Source of the DNA: Actinoplanes lutulentus
GTDB lineage: Bacteria > Actinomycetota > Actinomycetes > Mycobacteriales > Micromonosporaceae
Assembly (NCBI RefSeq): GCF_003259845.1
Contig: NZ_QLMJ01000020.1
Span: 124,001-188,000 of the forward strand
Direction of reading: 5' to 3'
DNA length: 64,000 nt
Shown: positions 48,985 through 57,302 of the stretch, piece after piece
Layout of the letters: the number at the start of each line of letters is the position of its first letter
Position numbering within the stretch: position 1 is the first letter of the stretch
Notes under the pieces: generated by a model
Seen by the model: only the letters and a program-made list of their open reading frames with translations
What the model was told of the DNA's origin: nothing
Databases searched by the model: none
Made by a program: the position numbers and the translations under genes

Positions 48985-50592
48985 TCACAGGTACCGGTAC
49001 AGCTGGATCTCGACGATGCCGGTGCTGCGCATGTCGAACGGGATGGGGAAGACGGCGGGTGTCGCCGCGGTCAGCGCCGGGAACCGGACCATCTGACCCG
49101 AACCGGTCTCGTCGCCGCCAAGCCGCCGGACGACCTCCTCCGCCTCAGGGCCTGCGAGCTCGGTGGCGCCGAGAATCCCCACCCGGGACCCGTCCGTCGG
49201 GGCGAAGGTGACGGAGAAGCCGCGGCCGATGACGACGAATTCGTCGTGGCCTGTCTCGACCAGAGCTCCGTAGGCGGGGTAGACGGGCGGGAACAGCCCG
49301 GACGGGTCGGCGCTATCGATCTGAAGGGTCACACCGTCGAACTCGAAGCGGGCGGAGGGCTGCTCGGCACTGAGAAGGAAACCGCGGGAAGAACCCGACG
49401 GCACACGCTTGCGAACGCTCGCGAAGGCCCGGAGCAGCCGGTACCCGTCGCTCAGATCGTCGTAGCCGGCGGCGCCCGGAAGCAGGGAATCGACGCCGAA
49501 CGGGGCGACGCCCAGAGCCCGGTGCTCACCGAGTGCCAGGAACATGTGGCCGACGCCTCGGGGTGAGCGCCGCATCTCGGGGATGAACAGGCGCCCGCCG
49601 GACGCATCGGAGTAGCGGCGGCAGAGCTCGTCGAAATCGCCGAAGTAGATGTCCGGGGCCAGAAAGTCCAGGCTCGGGGCGAGGGCACGCCAGATCGGCG
49701 CCAGGTGGGACAGCGGGCCGCCACTCGGGTAGAAACCGGCGCTCTCGCCGCCGGCCATCTCCGCCCAGGCCGGCATGTCCGGCAGATCCAGTTCGACGGG
49801 GGTGTCGAGCCAGGCGTTGGCGAACAACGGAAGGTCCCACTCGGCGCGGCCGGCGGCGGCCACCGCCTCGATGTAGGTCGCGAAAGCAGCAGCCATGAAC
49901 CCCTCGTCGGCTGCTGAGCCCAGCACCGATTCCCAGGTGCCGCCGGTGGGGGAACCGGCGGCGAGCCAGGCCTCGTGCAGTCGCCCGGCGCCGCTGCCGG
50001 AGATCGCCGCAATGACGGCGTCGGGCACCTGCTGAGCCCAGGCCTGTTCGGCGAGAGGGCTGCGGTCGCGGGCGTCACCGAGGATGCCCACCTCGTTCTC
50101 GACCTGCACCATGAGCACGACACGCTCGGTGTCGACGTCACGGATGCGGCCCAGCAGTGCCCGGAACGCGGCGGCGTCGGCGGCGCGGGACTCGGCACCG
50201 AAGGGGGACAGCACCTCGACCGGGCCGGCGTGCCGCAGTTCAGCGCGGGGGAATCGCGCGGTATCCCGCTTCACCCAGGACGGCGCGTAGGACGACATGC
50301 CGTTCTTCCACGATCCGAACCAAAGCGGGATCACCGCGAGACCCTCGGCCGCTGCGGTCGCGATCAGGGCGTCGACGAGGGTGAAGTCGTAGACGCCCTC
50401 CTGAGGTTCGAACAGATCCCAGGCCACCGGTGCGAGGACGGTGTTGGCTCCGATCTCGCGCATCGCCCGCAACGACCGGGTGATCGCGGAAACCGAGCTG
50501 GAACTGGAATTGTGCAGCTCGGCTCCGACGACCAGGAACGGTCGTCCGTCGCGTTCGAGGAGTGCATCGGTGAGGCGGACCTCGGGCGTCAT
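48985..50592 (-). CDS. GH35-type beta-galactosidase
   Basis: The 535-residue protein begins with the GH35 look: GRPFLVVGAELHNSSSSSV, then IGANTVLAPVAWDLFEPQEG. The acid/base Glu is in VVLMVQVENEVGILG. The likely nucleophile Glu is in GRLFIPEMRRSP, where clan GH-A enzymes have it. The C-terminal part is a beta domain of the DUF5597 kind (YGALVETGHDEFVVIGRGF) rather than the jelly rolls of plant-type GH35. There is no signal peptide. It heads the second glycosidase operon, 28 bases behind an operator. Confidence 0.82.
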   Translation of the reverse strand: MTPEVRLTDALLERDGRPFLVVGAELHNSSSSSVSAITRSLRAMREIGANTVLAPVAWDLFEPQEGVYDFTLVDALIATAAAEGLAVIPLWFGSWKNGMSSYAPSWVKRDTARFPRAELRHAGPVEVLSPFGAESRAADAAAFRALLGRIRDVDTERVVLMVQVENEVGILGDARDRSPLAEQAWAQQVPDAVIAAISGSGAGRLHEAWLAAGSPTGGTWESVLGSAADEGFMAAAFATYIEAVAAAGRAEWDLPLFANAWLDTPVELDLPDMPAWAEMAGGESAGFYPSGGPLSHLAPIWRALAPSLDFLAPDIYFGDFDELCRRYSDASGGRLFIPEMRRSPRGVGHMFLALGEHRALGVAPFGVDSLLPGAAGYDDLSDGYRLLRAFASVRKRVPSGSSRGFLLSAEQPSARFEFDGVTLQIDSADPSGLFPPVYPAYGALVETGHDEFVVIGRGFSVTFAPTDGSRVGILGATELAGPEAEEVVRRLGGDETGSGQMVRFPALTAATPAVFPIPFDMRSTGIVEIQLYRYL

Positions 50593-50620
50593 AGGTTTTG
50601 ATCCTCTCGGCGACCGCCTT

Positions 50621-50704
50621 AACTGCCATTTGGTAGATAAAAGTTACGGCCGCGTTGCGCCCCGGTCAACAGGGGTCGGCGCAATATCTACCGTGTGGAA
50701 GATA
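50621..50704 (-). promoter_or_regulatory. Promoter of the GH35 operon flanked by two operators
   Basis: On the minus strand TTGACC (50665-50670) and TAACTT (50642-50647) are 17 bases apart. AACTGCCATTTGGTAGAT (50621-50638) lies just downstream and ATCTACCGTGTGGAAGAT (50687-50704) lies 16 bases upstream of the -35 box. Much of the sequence between the operators also matches the GH43 promoter at 45881-45962. The two promoters clearly share an origin and a regulator. Confidence 0.82.
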
Positions 50705-50843
50705 AAAATACGAAGACTGCTGCCCAAACGCGCCGCCACCGGCGGCATGTGCTCGGCCTGACCGGATCGCTCTGGTCACGATGACGGTAGATGCGCCCCG
50801 TCGAGGGTGTTGACGAACACAGAACCCGCCGCGGCGGAAAGGA

Positions 50844-51683
50844 TCACGGCGTGACGCCGGGCCGTTTCCGGAACTCCGCTCCGGCGCGGGCGCCACCGTC
50901 CACCAGGATGTCGACGCCGGTCAGGTAGCCCGGAGCCGAACCGGCGCAGAAGGCGAGCACGGCGGCGATCTCCTCGGGTTTGCCGAACCGTTTGATGGCC
51001 GAGACCTTCAGGAACTCGGCGGCGCCGTGATTCTCTTCGAGCCGGCCCATTGCGGTGTCGAAACTCCCGGGTGAGACGGACACGATGCGGGCTCCGCGCT
51101 TGCCGAAGGCGACGGCCTGGGAGCGGGTGTACCAGAGGACGAAGGCCTTGCTGATCCCGTAGGCGATCCCGGAATGCAGCTTGCGGCCCGCGACACGGGC
51201 ACGCCGAACGATCGCGCGTTCGAACGCTGCCGGATCGGTCTCCGCCAGCCGGAAGGAGCCGAACGGGATCAGGATCTTGGGGAGCCCGTGGCCCGCGGTC
51301 GAGGCGACGTTGACGAGGACGTCGCCCTCGGCCGCGCGGGCGAGGAACGCCCGGGTGACGTTGACGGTGCCGGTGCCGTTGATGCGGGCGACGCGTTCGG
51401 CCGACCCCATCTGCGGGCTGATGCCGGCGGCGTGCACGACCGCGCGAACGTGATGGCCTCCGCGCTCCGCCTCGTCGAGCAGCCGCTCGACGGAGGCGCG
51501 GTCGGTGATGTCACACACCGCTGATGCCGCTTCGATGCCGCCGGCTGCGAGTTCGGCGACCGCGGTGTCGAGACGCTGCTGGTCAAGGTCGGCGATCACC
51601 ACGCGGTGATCACTTCCGAGGATCTTCGCGGTGGCCAAACCCATGCCACCGGCTCCTCCGGTGATGATGGCGGTCTGTGTCAT
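50844..51683 (-). CDS. Short-chain dehydrogenase/reductase
   Basis: The 279-residue SDR has AIITGGAGGMGLATAKIL, VVHAAGISPQMG, the Ser of VNVASTAGHG and Y-G-I-S-K. An insertion of about 35 residues before the Tyr (FRLAETDPAAFERAIVRRAR) resembles the 3-alpha-HSD or carbonyl-reductase-like SDRs. The TetR gene lies upstream on the same strand, separated by a gap holding a 25-bp tandem repeat. The substrate is unknown. Confidence 0.9.
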   Translation of the reverse strand: MTQTAIITGGAGGMGLATAKILGSDHRVVIADLDQQRLDTAVAELAAGGIEAASAVCDITDRASVERLLDEAERGGHHVRAVVHAAGISPQMGSAERVARINGTGTVNVTRAFLARAAEGDVLVNVASTAGHGLPKILIPFGSFRLAETDPAAFERAIVRRARVAGRKLHSGIAYGISKAFVLWYTRSQAVAFGKRGARIVSVSPGSFDTAMGRLEENHGAAEFLKVSAIKRFGKPEEIAAVLAFCAGSAPGYLTGVDILVDGGARAGAEFRKRPGVTP

Positions 51684-51701
51684 GGCTGAGGTGCCTTTCG
51701 C

Positions 51702-51751
51702 TTCGTGCTTTCGCTGTGAACTGAGGTTCGTGCTTTCGCTGTGAACTGAGG
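51702..51751. repeat. 25-bp perfect tandem duplication
   Basis: Two exact, adjacent copies of a 25-base unit beginning TTCGTGCTTTCGCTGTG occupy 51702-51726 and 51727-51751, between the TetR and SDR genes and about 20 bases in front of the SDR start. It could be a doubled regulator site in the SDR leader or a recent slippage duplication. Confidence 0.92.
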
Positions 51752-51775
51752 AGAGGGCACCGTGTGCCGCACACG

Positions 51776-52363
51776 TCAGGACGTGGAGCAGCCGAGCAGG
51801 GTGCGGATGACCGCGGAGGTCGGCGCCGGGCGCGCGCCGGGCGTGAGGGCGCGAAACAGTACCGTCCCGATCAGCGCGTCGGCGATCGCCGTGGTGTCCG
51901 CGTGCGGACCCACCTGGCCGGCTGCAGCACCCTGAGTGAGTCGCGCGACGAGCGCCCGGTGGAACGGGCCGGTGCTCATCTCGTAGAGCAGACGCGCGTC
52001 GGCCTCGTTGTCGGACGCCGCGGTGACCAGGGCGAGCATCAGCCCTCCGGCCTGTGGATCCTCCAGTGAGTGCACGATCGTGTCGAGCCAGGCGATCAGA
52101 TCCGGCTCCAGATGTCCGGTGTCGGGTATCGGCACCGCGGGCAACGTCAGCTCACCACTTGTCACGAGCTCAGCGACGATGAGCTCTTTCGATCGCCACC
52201 AGCGGTAAACGGTCTGACGCCCGCTGCCGGCACGCGCGGCGATCGCCTGCACCGTCAACTGTTCGTAGCCGGCTTCGGCGATCAGGTCGCGGGCGGCCGC
52301 CAGGATCGCGTGCCTCGCCTGTTCGCTGCGAGGGCGTCCGCGTCCGCGCCCGCTCTCAGCCAT
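51776..52363 (-). CDS. TetR family transcriptional regulator
   Basis: The 195-residue protein has the TetR helix-turn-helix (RHAILAAARDLIAEAGYEQL, then VQAIAARAGSGRQTVYRWWR) preceded by a basic arm (GRGRGRPRSEQA). It ends with the TetR_C-like TAIADALIGTVLFRALTPGA. It is co-directional with the SDR downstream and probably controls it. Upstream of its start lies an imperfect GATAC-N9-GTATA inverted repeat (around 52390-52412) that could be its own operator. Confidence 0.9.
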   Translation of the reverse strand: MAESGRGRGRPRSEQARHAILAAARDLIAEAGYEQLTVQAIAARAGSGRQTVYRWWRSKELIVAELVTSGELTLPAVPIPDTGHLEPDLIAWLDTIVHSLEDPQAGGLMLALVTAASDNEADARLLYEMSTGPFHRALVARLTQGAAAGQVGPHADTTAIADALIGTVLFRALTPGARPAPTSAVIRTLLGCSTS

Positions 52364-52457
52364 GCTCTCGATCTCGGGTCACGTAATTACGATACACCTG
52401 ACTCGTATATCGGGCGGTGCGGCCCTGGTCGGCTCGGATGACCTCAGCGAGCATCGA

Positions 52458-53948
52458 TCACGCTGCGAGTCCGGTGGTGCGCTGCATTTGTGTGTCGTAG
52501 CGGTGAAAGGTGTTCTTGCCGGATGCCTTAGCGGTATACAACGCGTCGTCCGCTTCGCGGAGCAGGGTCCTCAGGTCATGCCCTTTGCCGGTTGCGAGGC
52601 TGATGCCGATGCTGGCGCTCACCCGCGCGGTGGCATCGCCTATCGGGATGGGCTCGGCAATGTGCCGCAGAAGGCGCTGTGCGAGAGCCTCGGCGTGGTG
52701 AGTGTCAGCGATCCTGGGGAGCAGGACGACGAATTCGTCGCCGCCGAGTCGCGCCGCGACGTCGCCAGGGCGGATCGCTTCGGTCATACGGCTGCCGACC
52801 TCGATGAGTACGGCGTCGCCGGCGGCGTGGCCGAGGGTGTCGTTCACCGGTTTGAAGCCGTCAAGGTCGATCAGCAGGACGGCCGCCTGCTGGTGTGGCT
52901 GGACTGAGTCAAGAATCTGCTCGGCGTGTGCGTGGCACGCTGCCCGGTTGTACAGGCCGGTGAGGGAGTCATGGTGCGCCTGCCGATCGAGGAGCTCACG
53001 CTGACGGTCGATCTGGTGTGCTTGGTCGCGGATGACGAGAAGGCTGAGGAACTGGCGGATCATTGCCATCGCGGTGGTGGCGAGCAGGACGCAGATCAGC
53101 ATGGGGTTAGCGCCGTCGGGCTGCAGTGACAGGGCTGCGACCGCGACGAATGTCAGGGACATGGGGACGTACGGCAGGAGCATCCAGACGACGCTGAACG
53201 AGGGGTTGTGGGGTTGATGGGCTCCGCCGGCGATGTCCCTGCTCACCAGGACCAGCAGCAACGCGATGGTGACCACTGCCGTGTCGGCGAGCGCGGCGTA
53301 CGGCGAGTCCTCGTTGCCGTAATCGAGGAGGCCGAGCAAGACGTTGACGGCGTAGAGCGTGAGTATCGTGCCGAGCAGATGGGCGGCGTGGCCGGATCGG
53401 CCCGGCGCGGTGTTGACGATCGACACGAGAGCCCATGCCGCTCCGAAGATCGCGCAGCCTTCCAAGAGCCCCATCACGCTCGAGGCGCCGTACGGCAGGG
53501 CGCCGATCGCCGGTTCGATGGCGAACCGCCAGACGAGACTGAAGACGGCGGCACTGCCGGCGGCGACGTCCAACACTCGGGTGACCAGGGCCAGGCCCGT
53601 GGTTTCGGAGCGGATCAGTAGGCCGAGTTGCAGAACCATCATCGCGACCAGGCTGAGAGCGAGGGTGACCTGGACAGGCGGTGGCACTGACGCCGGGCCC
53701 TGTGGCAGAAGGTAGAGAAGCCCGAGGAAGCCGGAGGCCGCGGCCCCGGCGAGGCAGGCGCCACGTGTCCGTCCGTGGGTGGATCGGGCCGATCGGATGA
53801 ATCCTGCGGCTGCGTAGGCAGCGAGAGCCGCGACCAGAGCCGCGATGATCGTCGCCGTCATGTCGTCGCGCAACAGCGAGGCCGCCGACTGCACCAGAAC
53901 GCCCGCCGCCACCGCGGCACTGACCGATATGCCGAACTGATGCCTCAC
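52458..53948 (-). CDS. Membrane GGDEF diguanylate cyclase
   Basis: The 496-residue protein has about eight to nine membrane helices in its first ~300 residues. A short linker (IDRQRELLDRQAHHDSLTGL) leads into a GGDEF domain: LLIDLDGFKPVNDTLGHAAG, then RPGD five residues before GGDEF, and ASIGISLATG. The catalytic motif is exact, so it should make c-di-GMP. The RPGD is a canonical I-site for product inhibition. The membrane part resembles MASE-like sensors without a known ligand. No EAL domain is attached. Confidence 0.93.
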   Translation of the reverse strand: MRHQFGISVSAAVAAGVLVQSAASLLRDDMTATIIAALVAALAAYAAAGFIRSARSTHGRTRGACLAGAAASGFLGLLYLLPQGPASVPPPVQVTLALSLVAMMVLQLGLLIRSETTGLALVTRVLDVAAGSAAVFSLVWRFAIEPAIGALPYGASSVMGLLEGCAIFGAAWALVSIVNTAPGRSGHAAHLLGTILTLYAVNVLLGLLDYGNEDSPYAALADTAVVTIALLLVLVSRDIAGGAHQPHNPSFSVVWMLLPYVPMSLTFVAVAALSLQPDGANPMLICVLLATTAMAMIRQFLSLLVIRDQAHQIDRQRELLDRQAHHDSLTGLYNRAACHAHAEQILDSVQPHQQAAVLLIDLDGFKPVNDTLGHAAGDAVLIEVGSRMTEAIRPGDVAARLGGDEFVVLLPRIADTHHAEALAQRLLRHIAEPIPIGDATARVSASIGISLATGKGHDLRTLLREADDALYTAKASGKNTFHRYDTQMQRTTGLAA

Positions 53949-54020
53949 AGGGAATCATTCGGCTTGTCCGGCGCCCGGATGAGAAATTGCTCGACGGCGG
54001 CGCGTTCCACCCATGAAACC

Positions 54021-54054
54021 ACGATGGGGGCGCCCATCCGGACGCTCCCATCGT
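54021..54054 (-). terminator. Terminator of the MMPL gene at 54078
   Basis: ACGATGGGGGCG (54021-54032) pairs with CGCTCCCATCGT (54043-54054) over 12 positions, one of them G-T, around a 10-base loop. It lies 23 bases after the MMPL stop and before the GGDEF gene start. Confidence 0.72.
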
Positions 54055-54077
54055 CGTACGTCGGTTTTCGGGCCAGG

Positions 54078-56363
54078 TCAACGGCGGTGGTGAGGTTCCT
54101 CGGCGGCGGGGCTCCGCGTCGCGTCGGTGTGATCGAGTCCGATGGTGCGGTTGGCCTCGGCCACGTCCCTGATATCACCGGCATGGTGATGCACCGGGGT
54201 GCCGCCATCCGGCGTGGGGCGCACCAGTTGCGTGCCCTCGATGTCGACGTTCGGCAGGACTCGTTGCAGCCATTGCGGCATCCACCATGCGCTGCGGCCG
54301 AGTAGGTGCAGCACTGCCGGGACCAGGGTCATCCGGACGATGAAGGCGTCGACGGCGACGCCGACAGCCAGGGCGAAGCCGATGGCCATGATGGTGGCGT
54401 CGCCGCCGAAGATGAAGGCCGCGAACACCGCTGTCATGATCAGGCCGGCGGCGGTGACGACCCGGGCGCTGTCGCGCATGCCGTCGGTGATGGCCTGGCG
54501 AGCGTCGTCGTGGTGGGTGAAGGCCTCCTTGATCCGGGAGACTAGGAAGACCTCGTAGTCCATCGCCAGGCCGAACAGGATGCCGATCACCAGTACGGGC
54601 AGGAAGCTCAGGATCGGTCCTGTGGCCTCGATGCCGAACAAGCCACCGAGGTGTCCTTCCTGGAATACGAGAGTGACCATGCCCATCGACGCGCCCAGCG
54701 AGAACAGGAAGCCCACAGCGGCTTTGACCGGGACCAGGATCGACCGGAACACCAGCAGAAGCAGGACCAGGGCGAGTACGACGATCAGGATCAGGAACGG
54801 GGCGAGGGCACTGCTGAGTTTGTCGGAGACGTCGTTGTTGAACGCGGTCGTGCCGGTGACGTACGTGGTGATCCCGGCCTGCCGTGCCTCTGCTTGTGCG
54901 CCGGCGGTGCGGATCCGGGTGACCAGTTCCTTGGTCTGTTCGGAGTCCGGACCGGATTTGGGGATGATCGCCAGCAGCGACACGTCGCCGGCCTCGTTGG
55001 TGGCGGCGGGGGCCGCGACAGCGATGTCCGCGTCGTCCTTCAGTGCCGTTGCCGCCGCGGTGGCGATGTCCGCCATGTCGGTGCGGCCGGACCCGGACAG
55101 CACCAGCGTGAGGGGCGCGTTGAAACCATCGCCGAACCCCTCGGCGAGCAGGTCGTAGGCCCGGCGTTCGGTGGTGTCGGTGGATTTGGTGCCGTCGGAG
55201 GGCAGCCCGAGGCGCATGTCCAGGACCGGGAACGCCATGGCGCCGACGACTGCCAGACAGGCGATCACCGTCAGCCACGGCTGGGCGGTCACGATGCGCG
55301 CCCACCGCTGGCCGAACGGGTTCGGCTTCGGCTCGGCGCGCCGGTTCAGGAAGGCGATGCGCCCCTTGGCGATCCGGCCACCGGCGAACCCGAGGATCGC
55401 CGGCACGAGAGTGACCGCGAGCAACACGGTGATAGTGACGGTAGCGGCGGCGCACAGGCCCATGACGGTCAGGAACGGAATGTTCGCCACGGCCAGACCG
55501 CACAGCGCGATCACCACCGTCACGCCGGCGAAGACCACAGCGCTGCCGGCGGTGGCGGTTGCCGTGGCGATCGACTCGTGAACGGGCATGCCGTCGTGGA
55601 CCTGCTGGCGGTGCCGGGCGACGATGAACAGGGCGTAGTCGATGCCGACGGCCAGGCCCAGCATCGTGGCCAGCGCGGGTGCGGTCGAGTTGAGGGTGAC
55701 GAATCCGGTGACCACCTGGATGCCGAGCATCCCGACGCCGACGCCGACCAGGGCGTTGATCAGGGGCATGCCGGCGATCATCAAACCGCCGAGGGTCACC
55801 GCCAGCACGAGATAGGCGATGATGATGCCGTACAGTTCGGCGCTGGCTCCGGCTTCCTCGGTGGTGGAGATGACGCCGCCGGAGAACTCGACCTGCAGGC
55901 CGGCCGCCCGGGCCGGCGCGACGATCGTCTCGAGTGCCTCTTTGGCCTCGTCGGTGATGTCGGCGACCGCCACGGCGTAGCTGACGTCCGCGTACGCGAT
56001 GCGTTTGTCCGTGCTCAGCGTGGACTCGATGAATCCGCTGACCGCGATGACCTGCGGCGCCTTGGACAGAGCCGCCAGCGCGTCGGAGGCCAGTTCGGTG
56101 TAGGTGGATTCGGTCAGGGTGTGCCCGTCCGGGGCGGCGACCACGATCCTGGCACTGGCGCCGCCGGTGCCGGGGAACTTCTCGGCGAGCAACTCGATGG
56201 CGCGCTGCGATTCGGTGCCGGGAATCGTGATCGACGAGCTGGTGGGCTTGGACAGCGTTGCCGCACCGATGCCGACGGCAGCCAGCACGGCTACCCACGC
56301 TGCCAGGACGATCCAGCGACGCCTGGCCGCGGCGGCACCGAGCCGATAGAGAAGGTTTGCCAC
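54078..56363 (-). CDS. MMPL/RND-family transporter, copy 1
   Basis: The 761-residue protein starts with GTG and has the RND-like duplicated layout: one N-terminal helix, a soluble loop (TIPGTESQRAIELLAEKFPG), six helices, a second loop and six more helices. The proton-relay segment AVGIDYALFIVARHR in the first half and FGLAMDYEVFLVSRIKEAF in the second are typical of MMPL proteins. They export lipids, peptides or drugs from the inner membrane. It is paralogous to the transporter at 58692 and faces the same two-component system. Confidence 0.93.
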   Translation of the reverse strand: MANLLYRLGAAAARRRWIVLAAWVAVLAAVGIGAATLSKPTSSSITIPGTESQRAIELLAEKFPGTGGASARIVVAAPDGHTLTESTYTELASDALAALSKAPQVIAVSGFIESTLSTDKRIAYADVSYAVAVADITDEAKEALETIVAPARAAGLQVEFSGGVISTTEEAGASAELYGIIIAYLVLAVTLGGLMIAGMPLINALVGVGVGMLGIQVVTGFVTLNSTAPALATMLGLAVGIDYALFIVARHRQQVHDGMPVHESIATATATAGSAVVFAGVTVVIALCGLAVANIPFLTVMGLCAAATVTITVLLAVTLVPAILGFAGGRIAKGRIAFLNRRAEPKPNPFGQRWARIVTAQPWLTVIACLAVVGAMAFPVLDMRLGLPSDGTKSTDTTERRAYDLLAEGFGDGFNAPLTLVLSGSGRTDMADIATAAATALKDDADIAVAAPAATNEAGDVSLLAIIPKSGPDSEQTKELVTRIRTAGAQAEARQAGITTYVTGTTAFNNDVSDKLSSALAPFLILIVVLALVLLLLVFRSILVPVKAAVGFLFSLGASMGMVTLVFQEGHLGGLFGIEATGPILSFLPVLVIGILFGLAMDYEVFLVSRIKEAFTHHDDARQAITDGMRDSARVVTAAGLIMTAVFAAFIFGGDATIMAIGFALAVGVAVDAFIVRMTLVPAVLHLLGRSAWWMPQWLQRVLPNVDIEGTQLVRPTPDGGTPVHHHAGDIRDVAEANRTIGLDHTDATRSPAAEEPHHRR

Positions 56364-56603
56364 AGGACTCCGCCCCTTGGATTTACCGCGTGCGCACTCG
56401 AACGTCGATGAACGCTGGTGACAGAGATGCGCTCAGCCCATTCTTTGCGGGACCGGGGAACCGCCGGAGCCAAAACAGTCAAAGACCGGACGAATCCTGT
56501 GGCCAAAGCGACGTCGTACCTCTGCTGTTACCTGCGGTGCCGATGCGAGGCCAGATCCACATGGACGGCCGGGCCATCGGGGCGCTGGGAGCGGTCGTGC
56601 GAG

Positions 56604-57302
56604 TCAGGATCGCTGTGCCGGCTCCGGCAGGGCGTCACCCGGCCTGACCAGGTCATTCTGGTAGGCGATGACCACCAGTTGTGCCCGGTCCCGGGCATTC
56701 AGTTTGATCATCGTCCGGTTGACGTGGGTCTTCACCGTCAGCGGTGAGAGGTGCAGCCGGGCCGCGATCTCGTCGTTGGATAGCCCGTGCGCTACAAACA
56801 CCAGGATCTCGTGCTCCCGCTCGGTGACCAGGTCGAGCGCTGCCAGGCGCGGGGTGGCAGGGCGGGTCTGGTGGATGAAGCGGCTGACCAGGCTCCGGGT
56901 GGCGCGCGGGGAGAGCAGGGCCTCACCGTCAGCGACCACCCGGATCGCGGTGACCAGTTCGGCCGGTGCGACGTTCTTGCCAAGGAAGCCGCTGGCGCCG
57001 GCCTGCAGGGCGAGGATCACGTTGTCGTCGTTGTCGAAGGTGGTGAGCACCAGCACGCGTACCCCGGCAAGGCGTTCGTCGGCGCAGATCCGCCGGGTCG
57101 CCTCGATGCCGTCCATGTGCGGCATCCGGATGTCCATCAGCACGACGTCGACCCGGGCGGTGTGCGTCAGGTCGACGGCCTCACGCCCGTCAGCGGCCTC
57201 GCCGGCCACTTCGAACCCGGGCTCGGCATCGATGATCATTTTGAAGCCGGCCCGGATCAGGGCCTGATCGTCGGCGAGCAGGACACGGATCGTCACGTTC
57301 AC
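56604..57302 (-). CDS. NarL/LuxR-type response regulator
   Basis: The 232-residue protein has a receiver domain (VLLADDQALIRAGFKMIID; phosphoacceptor Asp in VDVVLMDIRMPHMDG; VLTTFDNDDNV; FLGKNVAPAELV with the Lys) and a C-terminal LuxR-type helix-turn-helix (LSNDEIAARLHLSPLTVKTH). Its GTG start overlaps the stop of the histidine-kinase gene. It probably regulates one or both flanking MMPL transporters. Confidence 0.94.
   Translation of the reverse strand: MNVTIRVLLADDQALIRAGFKMIIDAEPGFEVAGEAADGREAVDLTHTARVDVVLMDIRMPHMDGIEATRRICADERLAGVRVLVLTTFDNDDNVILALQAGASGFLGKNVAPAELVTAIRVVADGEALLSPRATRSLVSRFIHQTRPATPRLAALDLVTEREHEILVFVAHGLSNDEIAARLHLSPLTVKTHVNRTMIKLNARDRAQLVVIAYQNDLVRPGDALPEPAQRS

Noticed and set aside
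54651..56411. A 586-codon plus-strand frame opposite MMPL copy 1
   Set aside because: It mirrors the transporter's codons, giving Gly/Asp/Arg/His-rich low-complexity protein with no motif.
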